From NCBI GenBank assembly GCA_001695595.3, contig MBPM02000041.1, positions 248,001 through 312,000 of the forward strand: 64,000 bases of DNA, read 5' to 3'. Made by a program: the position numbers and the translations under genes. Within the stretch, counting starts at the first letter, position 1. The number at the start of each line of letters is the position of its first letter. The notes under the pieces were generated by a model. That model had not been told where the DNA came from, did no database searches, and saw only the letters and a program-made list of their open reading frames with translations. The DNA is from Plasmopara viticola (taxonomy: Eukaryota; Oomycota; Peronosporomycetes; Peronosporales; Peronosporaceae). Below, piece by piece: positions 24,548-36,052 of the stretch.

Positions 24548-25688
24548 AGATTGCTTATCTTTCTGCATAGCAGAGTTTCGTCGTATTCCGTCCTATCCAG
24601 GAACATTAAGAATATACGATGTCTTCTTAGCGCCATATAGTCTCTGCGAAAGAGCGTACAATCTATTTGACCTGTCGAATACGCAGTATGCAGAAAATGA
24701 AATGTCTACCACCGGCCTCCAAGAACTTGATGGAATGGTTGTCCACGTGGCGCTCCTGTCGGCTTCACTAGTACACTAGAGCTCTCGAATTTGAAAGGAA
24801 AAAATTGATATCTTGGGCTATACCTGCTGCTGTGGTGGCAGTAACGAATGTTGATTCTTCTTGTATTAAGCTTTATATGTCCATTAAAAATATCAATGCG
24901 AGAATGAATAAGGAAATTTGTCGATGTCGGGTGGAGTAAATTAAGCTAACTATATACGCTTCTTTCAACAACTATCTATAGCGTGCAATCTCTCCTAACA
25001 TGGAGAACAGGTAAGAAAAGCAAACATAACTTGTCTTCAGGAAAAATTTGAATTCCATCAATTAACACACTTCCTTGCTTGCAAGCAAAAGAAGCGCGGG
25101 CTTGATGGTCATCTCGGGACCACAAAGAACCAAAGGCTTCCAAAGCCATAGCGCTTTATTATGGAACATTTTGAAGTGACAGTCTTTGAGATGTACTCCC
25201 CTGAACGAATCTCTTTTGAAACAGGCCAAGACAAATAAAGGTGCGATGCATTTTGCTTTTCAAAGAGTGTGAAGTCTTCAAAGAGTGTGAAGTCACCAAC
25301 CGAGTCGTTCTCCAAAATGCCATGCCTTATAAGTTGTGGGTCTATTGGACTCTTGGCTGTACGCATAAGGGAGTCACGACAGCCCTAGTAGACTCCCGAG
25401 CGCCAAAGGCTTTGTGCGGTGGAAGCGATCGGCAACAAAACATTACTGGCGATCTACGAAAGCAAAATGAACAAGTCGCTTCCAATTTTCAGGAAAACGG
25501 TCTTGTATTTGATTTAGGATGTCATATCTACTATCATGCTTTATTGGAGAACGTTGCCTGCTAAATTGTTTATCTCTTTGCATAGCAAAGTGTCGTCGTA
25601 TCCAGGAACATTATGGTCGTAAGATGTCTTCTTAGCGCTATATAGTCTCTGCGAAAGATCGTACAGTCTATTTGACTTGTCGAACGCG
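24548..25688. repeat. Pair of ~130-bp direct repeats
   Basis: 24,548-24,683 and 25,560-25,688 share GATGTCTTCTTAGCG, then ATATAGTCTCTGCGAAAGA, and nearby TTATCT...TGCATAGCA and CCAGGAACATTA blocks, in the same order and with point differences. The intervening kilobase is unrelated. They probably come from a dispersed repeat or a local duplication. Confidence 0.7.
25259..25294. repeat. Tandem 18-bp duplication
   Basis: TTCAAAGAGTGTGAAGTC occurs twice, head to tail. The unit is a multiple of three, so it does not break the frame of the 107-aa ORF around it. That ORF has no recognisable domain. Confidence 0.9.
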
Positions 25689-28254
25689 TGTCCTGATTTT
25701 TATGCTTTTCACGATACAAGTGAACTAATTTTGACGAAGGTCCGAACATCCAAGACCTAAATGCGCAATTGCTCTTTAAGTAGGTCGTAGACAGGTCATC
25801 TCAAAGATGTTTAGCCTCCCGCATAATATTTAACCAGGTACTTGAAATAAAAGTTTAAGGTTGAATATAGGATCACTGCCACCATACTTCATTGTGTGGC
25901 CAAAGAACTGCTTGGAAAACACAGAGAGCTCGTTGCTTTAATTCCGCATCGCAACCGCCTCGAGAAACTTTGCCACGGTCGATCAAGCCCCTCCCTACAA
26001 TTTTGGAAGGCGACTTACCGCTCAAAGTTAATGAATAGCTTTCGTTGAAGCATCTCAGCTCTACTTCTTGTAGTGAAGCTGTTCCTGCATCGGGCTAATG
26101 CTTTTTCCATGCAAATCAGCAGCTCCTAAGCGATGGAGTATGCACTCTTGGGATTGTATTTAGGGTCGTCCTCTTGATCAAACACTGCTCCTTCACGGCA
26201 AATTTGGAATTTTCAGGTCCTTACGGAACACGCAGACTCTTTGGCTATTTGACCAGTTTTCTTTGTAGTCGAATCAGCTGTCGTCAGCATCCATCGATGA
26301 AGTTGCTTCTCTTCACAATAGTTATAGGATTGACTGATTGTTTACAGCGCCTGATTTATTGAATACTCAGCCTTATACCTTCTTTATGGCTTAATTGGCA
26401 GTGACTATGGGCACTAAAGGCTCTCTCATAGTCACTTTAGCAAGGTCGAGCACAAAGGTGACGCTTATAAGAGGTCCTAAATCCTCTCAAAGTAATATAA
26501 GACTCAAAATTTCCACTTCAAATGGTTGATAAAATATCTTACAGAAGACATTAGGTGTGACGACATCAGATGTAGAGGTTAAATGGTATATACTTTCGAG
26601 ATTACAAAAGGTCCAACAAAATGAAATTTTAATCTTGTTCTTAATTATTCAAACTGTTATTTCAAGCGGCAGGTCCAAAGTATCAAGATTTCAATTCGAC
26701 TAACAATAAAATATTTTTGTTATCAAAGAAAATGAATTAGATTACACGGGTGGATGAAGTTCTAATGATTGCATCGTCAGCGAACTTCTCGCAACGTCGA
26801 ACACGTCTTTACGGGAGGAGTTAAACTCACTGGAAGACCTCAAAGTAAAGTGCTATTTTCGCTTCACACGGTAGCTGCCATCATGGTACCACAAACAAAC
26901 AACATATTATTTCATATGCATATGTGCAAGTGTAGAACTTGTCGATGCGTTGAGTGCATCGTTAAGTGCAAACTCACCTTTGAGTAGCCCGTTGACCACA
27001 AATGCGGCACTTAAGTGCAGTAACACGCAGTGTTGTTTTTGCACACAATCGGGTTTCTCCGTCTAATCATTCTTTCGAGAATGTTAAGCTGCACTTTTGA
27101 CTTTCTAATAAGTGATAGCGCTAGTAAAATCGCTGGGAAATACATAAATCTCTCTTATCCTTCATTGTACCTAGAAAACCATGTAATATCAAGACCATAA
27201 TAATGAACAGCCTTTCTGTTTCTTACCGCTTACAATGGATAGAACACTGCCAGAAAGCACGAAATCTTTTACACCTACGTCAAGCGAGTAGAAGGCAAAA
27301 TCAAGATCTATGGACTTGAATCCGTCCGCTGGAACTAACCAGCTTTGTTGAGGGTCCGACCTGACGATCGCAGACTCGGGCCCTTCCAGGTTCAAACATA
27401 TACTTTACACGCAAAAACAATTTCACTTCAGCCTAGATGATGGCTGATGGGAGCACTGTGTGTCTCCAACAAAGACGCATTCGAGGTCTTTACCGATCGG
27501 AGCAGCAACCCGAACTGGATCGGCCTGAAGTAAAGTAAATCGTCTGAGAACTCGTTGCAATATTGCTGCGATCGCTGTTGCAAGATTGAAACACAATGAA
27601 ATTATCTGTGACTGCGATGAGTATCAGCACTAAAAGCTTTGACTTGGTATCAGCTGTGGATGCCTGACACATTAGTTTGTCAATAAAGCTCTAGATCCTA
27701 GGGGTATGAGTCGTGACTGCGAAATAATTAAATTGAGATGCTAATGAATGTTTTCAGTTTGTATTTATTTCGACAATACTCGATTTGCAAGATGACAATC
27801 TCTTTTATGCCATTTGATGGAATAACCAGAGCGTATGTGTGCGTCACTGGCCTTTATGGGCCTCCAGAGCTGGTCGATATCATGCAAAGCCTACGAACAT
27901 GGTATGCCAGGGCAAAAGCGCGTAGCGGTTGAAAAATTTGCTGAAAAGTGGATTTAAATTTTGAGCGCTGTATATCATTTCGCTTGCTTACAGAGTGTTT
28001 TTAGTCAGGGTTGGTGGTGATATGTTACCCACTTTCTCTTGCAAACCTTATTTGCTTTGAGTAGGAACTCACCTTTTGAAGTACGCTGCCCACATTTTAT
28101 TCGAAGAAGCAACAAATTAGTCATCATACGCGTAATTTTACGCAATCAATAATAATTACTTCACTGATGGATTGACAGCTCTAGTTGGAGAAGCTGGAAG
28201 TTGGTAAGCAGTTTATTGTACACCCAATTATGGACCTTGTTTTAAGTCTTTGTC

Positions 28255-29080
28255 GGCTTAAATGCAACGAGTAAATTTGCGCACCGGCAATCGATTGCGT
28301 TTAGCCAAAGCAAGCTTATTTGAGATCTAAAAAGGAGCAATGGAATCAAGTGATCTGGCTTATGCGACGGTTCTAGACGTCAGCGTTCTAAATGCTTTCG
28401 TACGCATCTGAAATGAACACGAGAGGTATCGATGTCTCCACGAAGATAGACGTGACGAAATGTAGCGCATTAAGTGTGTCGAACATAGTTTCACAGCCAA
28501 GCAACAAAGTTTTACAAGTTAGTGTCCTATCACTACCAGCTGAAAGTATTTATCAATAATGACATATTTGCTAGACATGGCTCTTCATTTTGCGGGATCA
28601 GAGAGTTACACAAAATGAGAAAGAGGATGCGATAGTAATATCATCACTAAAAGCTAGCGAAAACATACCGGGATATCTGACAAATAAAATATTCGCTTTA
28701 TCGGAGAAAGCATACCTAAAGGATGCACTGACAGAGGTATCGGAGCTATCGGATATAATTAGAGATAAACAATTTCGCTTTTAGTAGTAACAAAGCGGGA
28801 AATGTCATAGAAGGAGAGTTTGTGAAATGAAATAGCAATTGTCTTTAAAGAAGGTGATTTTGTTAGCCTTAAGGTACAGTACGCTGTGCCTTGGCTCAAA
28901 AAACGTGGAAGGTTCGTAGGATCTAACGCGAAATTTATAAAAAAATGCTTTTCAGAAATTTCTGATCAAATTTTCAACTGGATAGAGGGTCGACAATCCT
29001 CATGTCAGACCGTCACTAGGCATTATATAACGCCATATAAGCTCATTGGTGCCATAAACCAAAGGACGGCATGGTGTAAA
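28255..29080 (+). repeat. Diverged third copy of part of the duplicated segment
   Basis: Landmarks match copy A 2,215-3,080 and copy B 42,350-43,190 in the same order and orientation: GCGCACCGGCAA at about 28,278; TCGATGTCTCCACGAA...GACGTGA at about 28,429; GCTGTGCCTTGGCTC at about 28,881; and CGTCACTAGGCA...ACACCATATAAG-like sequence near 29,010-29,045. Divergence is much greater than between A and B. The ORF at 28,886-29,113 (PWLKKRGRFVGSNAK ...) reads through a part that is broken in A and B, so this copy may preserve more of the ancestral frame. I do not recognise the product. Confidence 0.6.
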
Positions 29081-30400
29081 AGAAAAAATTTCGCGTTCAA
29101 TGTGCACATATAGCGAAAAAAAGCCATAACTAGCCAATGCTTACTCTAAATTCAAACGTCTAGCAGTATTCGCAAAAAGTTTATTTTACAGAAAGACGTA
29201 TTGCTTTCTTTAGCATTTAGGCACACGTCAGACAGTGCACTAATACTTTCTTAAGATGTGATTGCAAGGATCAGATATGCTCCTTACGGCGGTTATTAAG
29301 GTAAGCGCTTGCTAGAAAAAAAATTGGTGCTTTTACAAAAGCTATCCGATGTCCGAGCATCAAAAACGCTCTGATATGATGTACATTCAATTTACAAAGC
29401 TCGCATACATTTCGACAATTACGGGCTTTCTTTATATATACTTAAGGAATATAGGCTTGTATAGCCATAACGATGAATGCTGAATTAAGTCTCTCAGGCT
29501 AGTTTTTGAGGTATGCAAAACTACAAAGTTTATGCCAACATCGAAAAAGATGTTGTTGCAGTTGAGAAAAAAAGCTACCGACCTCTTTGTAAACAGTCAT
29601 GATTTTGAACAGGGCCAAGAAAAGTGGCAGCCGCTTCGACTTTGCGTTTGCCACGTTTTCACGAACTCTAATATTGTGATTCGGTATAGCCAGCTTGTTG
29701 CACAATTTATATGCGCATCGTAGAGCCTTTGCTAGAATAATCTTAAAGAAAAGAATTGTTTGATGCTAATTATGCTTTTAATACCATTGAGGGAAGTATT
29801 TGGTGGGTGCCTGTTTTGATTTCCCTATCGAGACGAAGTCAATTAGCGTCCTTTGCGATGCTTCCGAACAAAACCGGTGGTCGTTCGTTCTTCCTCTTTC
29901 CAAATGCTGTTGCTTCTGAGGTCATGACTTGCTCGCACGATTGGTTGGTTTTAAAGGCACCATTTCTTAACGACTCGGTCGGTACGCGATTTAGCCTACC
30001 CGAGTAATGGGCAAAGTCGAAGTTAAAGGCATCTTCAATGGCCTCCTCGAGAGTACTCGGACTCTCTTCTTTGGAATTCTTTAGGCCTAAGACGTATATC
30101 GCTTGCCACCGGAGCGTTTTGACCTGCTAATACGAATCAACTCATGTTTCGTCTTGTGCAAAATCATGTAGACAATCAGATTGCATCTAGTAAATTAGTA
30201 TCCGGCGCAAAGAATGACAAACATGTGCATTCTTTGACTTTTACTGACGTTTTAGAATGCAAAATTATCCCGTGCACTGTCTATGGTGAGAATTCTCTTG
30301 TCATAGTTCTCAACTTTCTTAAGCTGCATGTTTTTGTGCGAAACAGCGTGCTCGTGACAGTCCACGTCAAGCTACAGTAAAGCGAATTTGCTAGTATATC
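29081..30400. other. Spacer sequence with a possible gypsy RNase H relic
   Basis: Most of this shows nothing recognisable. At about 29,830-30,130 one frame reads VLCDASEQNRWSFVL, then LVGFKGTIS after a stop. This resembles the RNase H block of Ty3/gypsy elements in which a DAS...W motif is followed by a GxFKG-like motif. Several stops interrupt it. It lies upstream of the zinc knuckle at 30,408, so it would have to belong to a different element from the one that follows. Confidence 0.35.
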
Positions 30401-33125
30401 CGCAGAATGTAAAAATTGTGGCGCTGTCGGTCACATATCGCCGCAATGTACTGCTCCTGAACGTAAGGAAGCGAATCGTTAAATTAGAAGCGCACTTTAT
30501 GCTAACCTCGAAAAAGAAGCCTAAGCTTTTGAACACGCTGGTCAAGAGAGACTCGTCGCTGTCTCCATCGACAATAGGTTAAGATTTGACGGCGTATCAA
30601 AAGACTAGGCGAAGCGACTTGAGCTCGAAGTTTCCAAGGGTGAGACAATATAAGTCGACTTTGGTTACGATCAGGTTGTTCATCACCCCCAACAAATTGC
30701 GCACATAAGCTTGTAGATACCTGATTTTGCTATTACTATTAGACATGCGCAGACTTTACCTGATATTTATTGTTCACGCATCATTAGCATGAAGCTTACA
30801 AAACGATTAGACATCGACCAAAAAGGGGATAAACGGGCTCTGTGTAAAGTCTTTTGCATCACCGTTTTGTCTGATGACAAATCCAGCACCTTCTAGAACA
30901 AGATCTTGTGTGATACAGCCGTTTTGACAACGTATTAACATTGGGAAAGTTCCAAGTCATGCCTATTCATGAAACTGAAAATGGTATCATTGGCATTATG
31001 TGGCTTCGTGAGCAACTTCCAGATGTGAACTGGACTACAGGGAGCATGTTTCCTCGCAACAATCAAAGCTCCACCCGGCACTTCGACTAAATTTGCATTA
31101 TCAACGTCCGTCCGGATGAACTAATGGACAACGAAAGGCTCGAGCGGCGATATTTTCGATTACTACCAAGTCCGTCAAGGATTGACGCAGCTAAGCTTTT
31201 TTCAACAGTTTTTGAGAATGGTGCGTCACGACAAAGACATTGAAGCTGTCTTTGTCGGCAAACACATAATTCTGAAAAGGCTGACCGCTTAAAAATCATG
31301 TATGGGAATTGCTTATTGATAATACGCCGTATGAAACGCTACGAAAAACACAGTGTTTCGCACTGAGCTTGTAAGCGAGACACCTCCAGTAAGGAAAGAT
31401 ATTGAGCCCATTTATATACGAATGGACGCCTCAAATTCTGCGACAGGGGGAACCTTGTTTCAAAAGGAGAGAGCAAGAGCATTAAATTGCTTTTACATGT
31501 CAAAAGATGGATCCAGCCGAGTCGAAGTATTCTCTTTGTGGACAAGAGCTACATGATACTATGCATGCGCTAGAAGTATGGCGTGTGTATCTTTTTGATC
31601 GACGAATTACGGTGGAAACAGATCACAAAACTACTTAAATCATACTGATGCAGAAGACTTTGGATGGCAGAGTAGCTTGATGGCTTAATGAGCTTGCTAA
31701 ATTATAGCCTTTGCTCAACTAAATCTTCGGTAAAACTAACACCGTGGCTAATGCACTGTCGCACAATCTGAGATGCTGCCCAAGTTAGCTTGCAAGAACT
31801 CTAGGAAGAGGCTAAGAGCCGCAAGATCGTGGCGACAATCTAATAGAACAAAGTCAAAGTTGCTCAATCTGCAAAGGCGTATGGGTGGAATAGAGACCTA
31901 CAGTATATCATCAAGAAGCTGAAAAAAGGAGATGATGTGCCAAAGTACTCATTGCAACATCATACATATATATGAAGGTCCATGGCATACAAAAGACCAT
32001 TGTGTTCGACCGAGTCGCCAAGGTCACATCCAAACGGGAACGGGCTTAATGTCCGTTACTGTCTTGCTCGAAGATAGCAAATGCAACTCTGATTTATTAT
32101 CGGCGGGAGCCACAGTCCTCCCAACTTCTACATTCAAAGGGTGGCTCGTGATTGGCTGGATATGGGCTACGTCCCAAATATCAGCCAATAAGAGAGAGGC
32201 ACGTCGATGCGCGTATAGGTGGTGACGCGCGTCACATAGCCTGCCTACACATGTAATGAAACCCATGGATCCTAGCTACATATGCAATATAAAGAGTGTG
32301 CGGGGACAACCCGCTACACTGCTGTGGAAATGCAACACAATTCGGCCTCGGCTACTAGGCCGGGAGTGGATGAACGAACGAAAAGAACTAGTCGTTTTAT
32401 TAAAATTTACCTTCGACGTATAAGCACATAATGATTGGGAATATTCTAGATCCGTTTCTAACGGTGACATTAGAATTAAAGAGTGTACGCGACAATTATA
32501 CGCTACCTCAGCCCCGTGCTATAAATCATCCGGATAATAAGGCATTAGATCCAAGGAAAAATCAGCATTAGAGTTCTATTGCGTCAAGAAGCGTAACTCA
32601 AGGTCGTAAAGGACCGGATGAGCGTAGCACAAGAGCAAATGAAGTGCTATTATGACAAAAAAAAGACTTGTCCAAGACTTTAAAGTTGGCGATATGGTGC
32701 TTTTGAACGGCAAGAATTTGGATGTCCGTCACAAATGTTTTGCTTAGTCGAAGAAACTTACGCCAGGATATATTGTCCTATTCCCGATCGTGGAGAGAAT
32801 TTTGCGAGATTCCTATGAGTTAGGATTATCGAAGAAATTGAAGCTGCACCCAGTGGTTCACACTTCGCTATTGAAGCTGTATCGCGAGGATTCCAATTAT
32901 CTTCAAGAGATGGATTTAGATCATGTTGGCCGAAAGTTTTGTGGGACAATTCGTTGAAGCCGTAATGGACATAGAAAAGTCAAGGGGAAGTAAAAGTATA
33001 AAGTTATGTGGCTCGGTGATATCAAGAAGGAAGCCATCTGAGAGCCCGTGGAGAATTTAAAGCAGGTTTCCGAGCTCATCGACCTCTGCTGGAAGTTCAA
33101 AAAGATAAGCTCTCTAGGCATTTTT
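30400..33125 (+). mobile_element. Decayed chromodomain-type Ty3/gypsy element
   Basis: In order: a gag CCHC zinc knuckle (CKNCGAVGHISPQC, 30,408-30,449); a protease-end-like block (GIMWLREQLPDVNW, about 30,990-31,035); SETPPVR (about 31,375) fused almost directly to the RNase H block (IYIRMDASNSATGGTLFQ, from about 31,411), so the reverse transcriptase core is deleted; RNase H end (FDRRITVETDHKTT, about 31,590); integrase piece (VHGIQKTIVFDR, about 31,979); integrase C-terminus (KRLVQDFKVGDMVLLNG, about 32,660, and LKLHPVVHTSLLKLYRED, about 32,840); and a chromodomain-like tail (KYKVMWLGDIKKEAI, from 32,994, then EPVENL). Stops and frameshifts are common. A 420-bp LTR-like insertion (32,050-32,469) splits the integrase. 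Confidence 0.85.
32050..32469. repeat. Possible solo LTR nested in the gypsy integrase
   Basis: The gypsy integrase frame stops at about 32,045, and gypsy-like sequence resumes past 32,470. The interval begins TGTCCGTTA and ends TAACGGTGACA, so the ends are short, imperfect inverted repeats with TG...CA termini. It holds CCAAT-like boxes (GATTGGCTG, CAGCCAAT) and a GC-richer core. I could not find a convincing target duplication, so the call is tentative. Confidence 0.4.
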
Positions 33126-36052
33126 TAAGGTGGGTCATGTGACGTATTCGTCGTCACCGGCGGCTTTGTCGATAACGTCTTATACGCAAAATAATAAAAA
33201 TTTTCTCAAAATACATATGCACTAGTACTTTCCACAGGTATGGGAAATTATACAGTCTCCAACCAGAAGACAGTGCCAAAAGTCTCATAATCATTGGGCC
33301 TTACTGGGTTAAAAGATCTAGGATGCCTTAAGGGCTAGAGGAAACAAAAAGAAGGATAGCTTTAAGGGTTGTAGCAGTAGATGAATAAAAGCCACCATTT
33401 GAGCTGTAGCAAGAAAATAAATCGTAAGAGCTCTTCATTTAATATCACTTCTTGATTTGGTTTTAGCAACAAGCACTCCCCCTCTTATACGACTTCACTT
33501 CGCCCGCTCCTCAACCTCGTCCGACGGCCAACTTCAATCAGCTTCCTTCGCGACTGTGTTACTCCAGCTCAACTTGACCATCGAAAGTATAAATTGCTTT
33601 TTTAACAACGACAATTTGTAAATGCATAAAAGCAAGGAGATTAACCGTCAGAATGGCATCCAAGTGCTATTTCTATTGCAGACACCGTGACTTTCAACGG
33701 CAAACACGGCATTTATAATAATAAGAACCTATAAGTGTTAACAAGGGTGATTGTTACGGTGGCTACCTTCCTCGCCTGTCGAAATCAAAATGGGTTTAAT
33801 ATATCGAAAGTTCCTTGCTGTTAAAGCCATTTTATCCGCGTTGTGGCAGCAAGTCAAACAGTTGCGACAAATAATTTAAAAATAACTTTGTCGCTTGACG
33901 AGACTGTACACAATAACCAACGTATCTCAGCAGAAATTATTGCGCTAATAGAGTTTACTTTCTTCACTTTGTCACTACAAGTTTGATTATGTGCAACATT
34001 GCGGCAGTGACGAATTAGCGAGAAATTTGTCGCTGCAAAAAAAGGTTAAATTGTTCAAATGCGTTCATATCAGCAACAAATTTTCAACTCGTTTCGACTA
34101 TTCGCTCTCTTGGACATTTATTCTTCAAAGCTCGCCGCTTGATGCTCTTTACATTTTTTGATAGCGATACATCCACGCACTGTGACCATGCTGTACGTTA
34201 AGTGGAAGGTCGAGAATCGCTGTGTTCATGTACTGATTACAAAATGAGCTGCCTAAGGATTATATATTTTGATGGTCAGCCGAGTGTTTATTCACTAAGA
34301 AATAAAATAACGCATCTTTCCTTTCTATTGTAAAGGGGAAGGTTGTTGGCAATTAAGAAAAGGTTGTGCGCGGAAGCTCCTCAAGGACAGTCGATTTCGG
34401 GGCTCGAGAGAATTTCTTCGAATCGAACCACTCGATCTCTCGTAAAACCAAATTTCACGACATCTGTTATTATGGCAGCAGCATAGCAAAGCATTCCACT
34501 CGAGATTCTCGCGTTCATCGCAACGAGTCGATAAGTCATTCTAGCAAAATGCGTGGCTGCAGGCTATACCATACAGGCCAAACTTAAAATTGTCGTGCAT
34601 CAGACCAAGTATTACTAAAAAGGTTTTAGTCTAGATAAATCGGTTATTGAGAGATCTAAGGGAAAAAGTCGTATGACGTTTGGCAGCTATGATATTTCTT
34701 CAAGCAACCTCACTGGTTCTGTCTGCGATGCCGGAGAAAAAAAAACTTTTTGGATGCAGACAATTGCATTTGAAACAATTTGTCGAGCTGAATTATTACT
34801 TGTTGAGAGTCGAGTAGCAGCTTACAACATCGGCTCGAGTGAAGTACATTACCTTGCTCGATCTCATCGGAAATAAACTCCCCGACAATTTTTGCGTATG
34901 GCGGCATCCCAGCAACTTCTTTCTCTTAAGGCTTTTGCGTTCGTCGCAACGAGAGATTATTTCGGCTTACTGAGCTAATGGTTGACAACGTCATCGATAA
35001 AGTAGACGTACTAGCTCGATCTCTTTGTTAAAATGTATCTCTCATGTTCTCTAGTCCTAAGTCCTTAAGTAAAAAGCACTACGTTCAACGCCACTGCAGA
35101 GCTTGATGCACGAATACTATATAATGCTCATTTCACGCCAAACTCAAGACCATCATATGTCGATTACATTTTGTGTTTATGTGTCTTGGAGTGGTTTGTT
35201 CACTGTAGCCTTTTGCGCTTCCATACGGAGAACTTCAAGCTTGTGTCTTGTTCATCTGGATTTAAGAGAAAATCACAAGCTTTAAAAAGGTCAAAGATCG
35301 GATAGTGCTCGAAAGTCTTAAAGAATGCGACTCGTGCGTCAGTTTCGGTGACAGTGAATTATACACTTTACTACTTCAGTGGCAACGTCGTGTGAGTCCG
35401 TATCTTTGCCGAGACGAACTAATCGGTTTGTTGCATTATATTTATAATTAGTAGTGCTCATGAATGTCGATCAGATCCTTTGACTTGTTACGATCTGTAG
35501 CGGAAGCGATGAAGAAGTGGCGAGCACAACAGAACAAAGGTTGCCAGCGAGCAAATTGTCGACTTGCGTCTGACAATTTGCTCATGACGAATGATGCAAC
35601 TAAACACTGATTACCTTCTTTTTGTTGTATTTGTGGTGTTGCAAAGACAAACATCTTGCTTTGTGCTCAAGCTATATTTATGAGATTCGTCACTGCCGCA
35701 AATTTGCAGCATATTGAACCTGTAGTGTATCGGTGCGATCATTTCTGCTTGGGTTTGATGCGCTTTGTGGTCCCTTTTCTCAAGAGGAAATCTATGCAAC
35801 GAAACGTTTTTGTTCAAGATCGCAACTTTTTGACTTGTGATTAATTCGAGAACTTTCGACAACGCGGAAGAAAACAGCAAATAGTTTTGGCATGATTATA
35901 AACACCAATTATATTTTTGTGCACCAATAAATTTGACAGGCGCTTCGCCCACCGTAATATAATTTTTTTGTCAGTGTATTGTAAAAGTTAAGTGTTTTTC
36001 ATAACCTATGCTACGGTGTATTGGTAACTATTTACCTTCAACCACTGTGCGT
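33126..36052. other. Spacer sequence with no supported gene
   Basis: This lies between the gypsy relic and the 3' end of the effector gene. Overlapping opposed ORFs (for example 34,673-34,876, 35,448-35,654 minus and 35,611-35,880 minus) have no recognisable domain. I see no strong repeat. The 3' flank of the effector gene is AT-rich, but no clear polyadenylation signal can be assigned. Confidence 0.5.

Larger units (their letters stand above)
24446..28254. other. Spacer sequence with no supported gene
   Basis: ORFs such as 24,519-24,779, 25,241-25,564 and 26,769-26,987 have no recognisable domains. The notable contents are two diverged direct repeats of about 130 bp (24,548-24,683 and 25,560-25,688) and a tandem 18-mer. 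Nothing resembles the coding composition of the effector gene. Confidence 0.55.
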
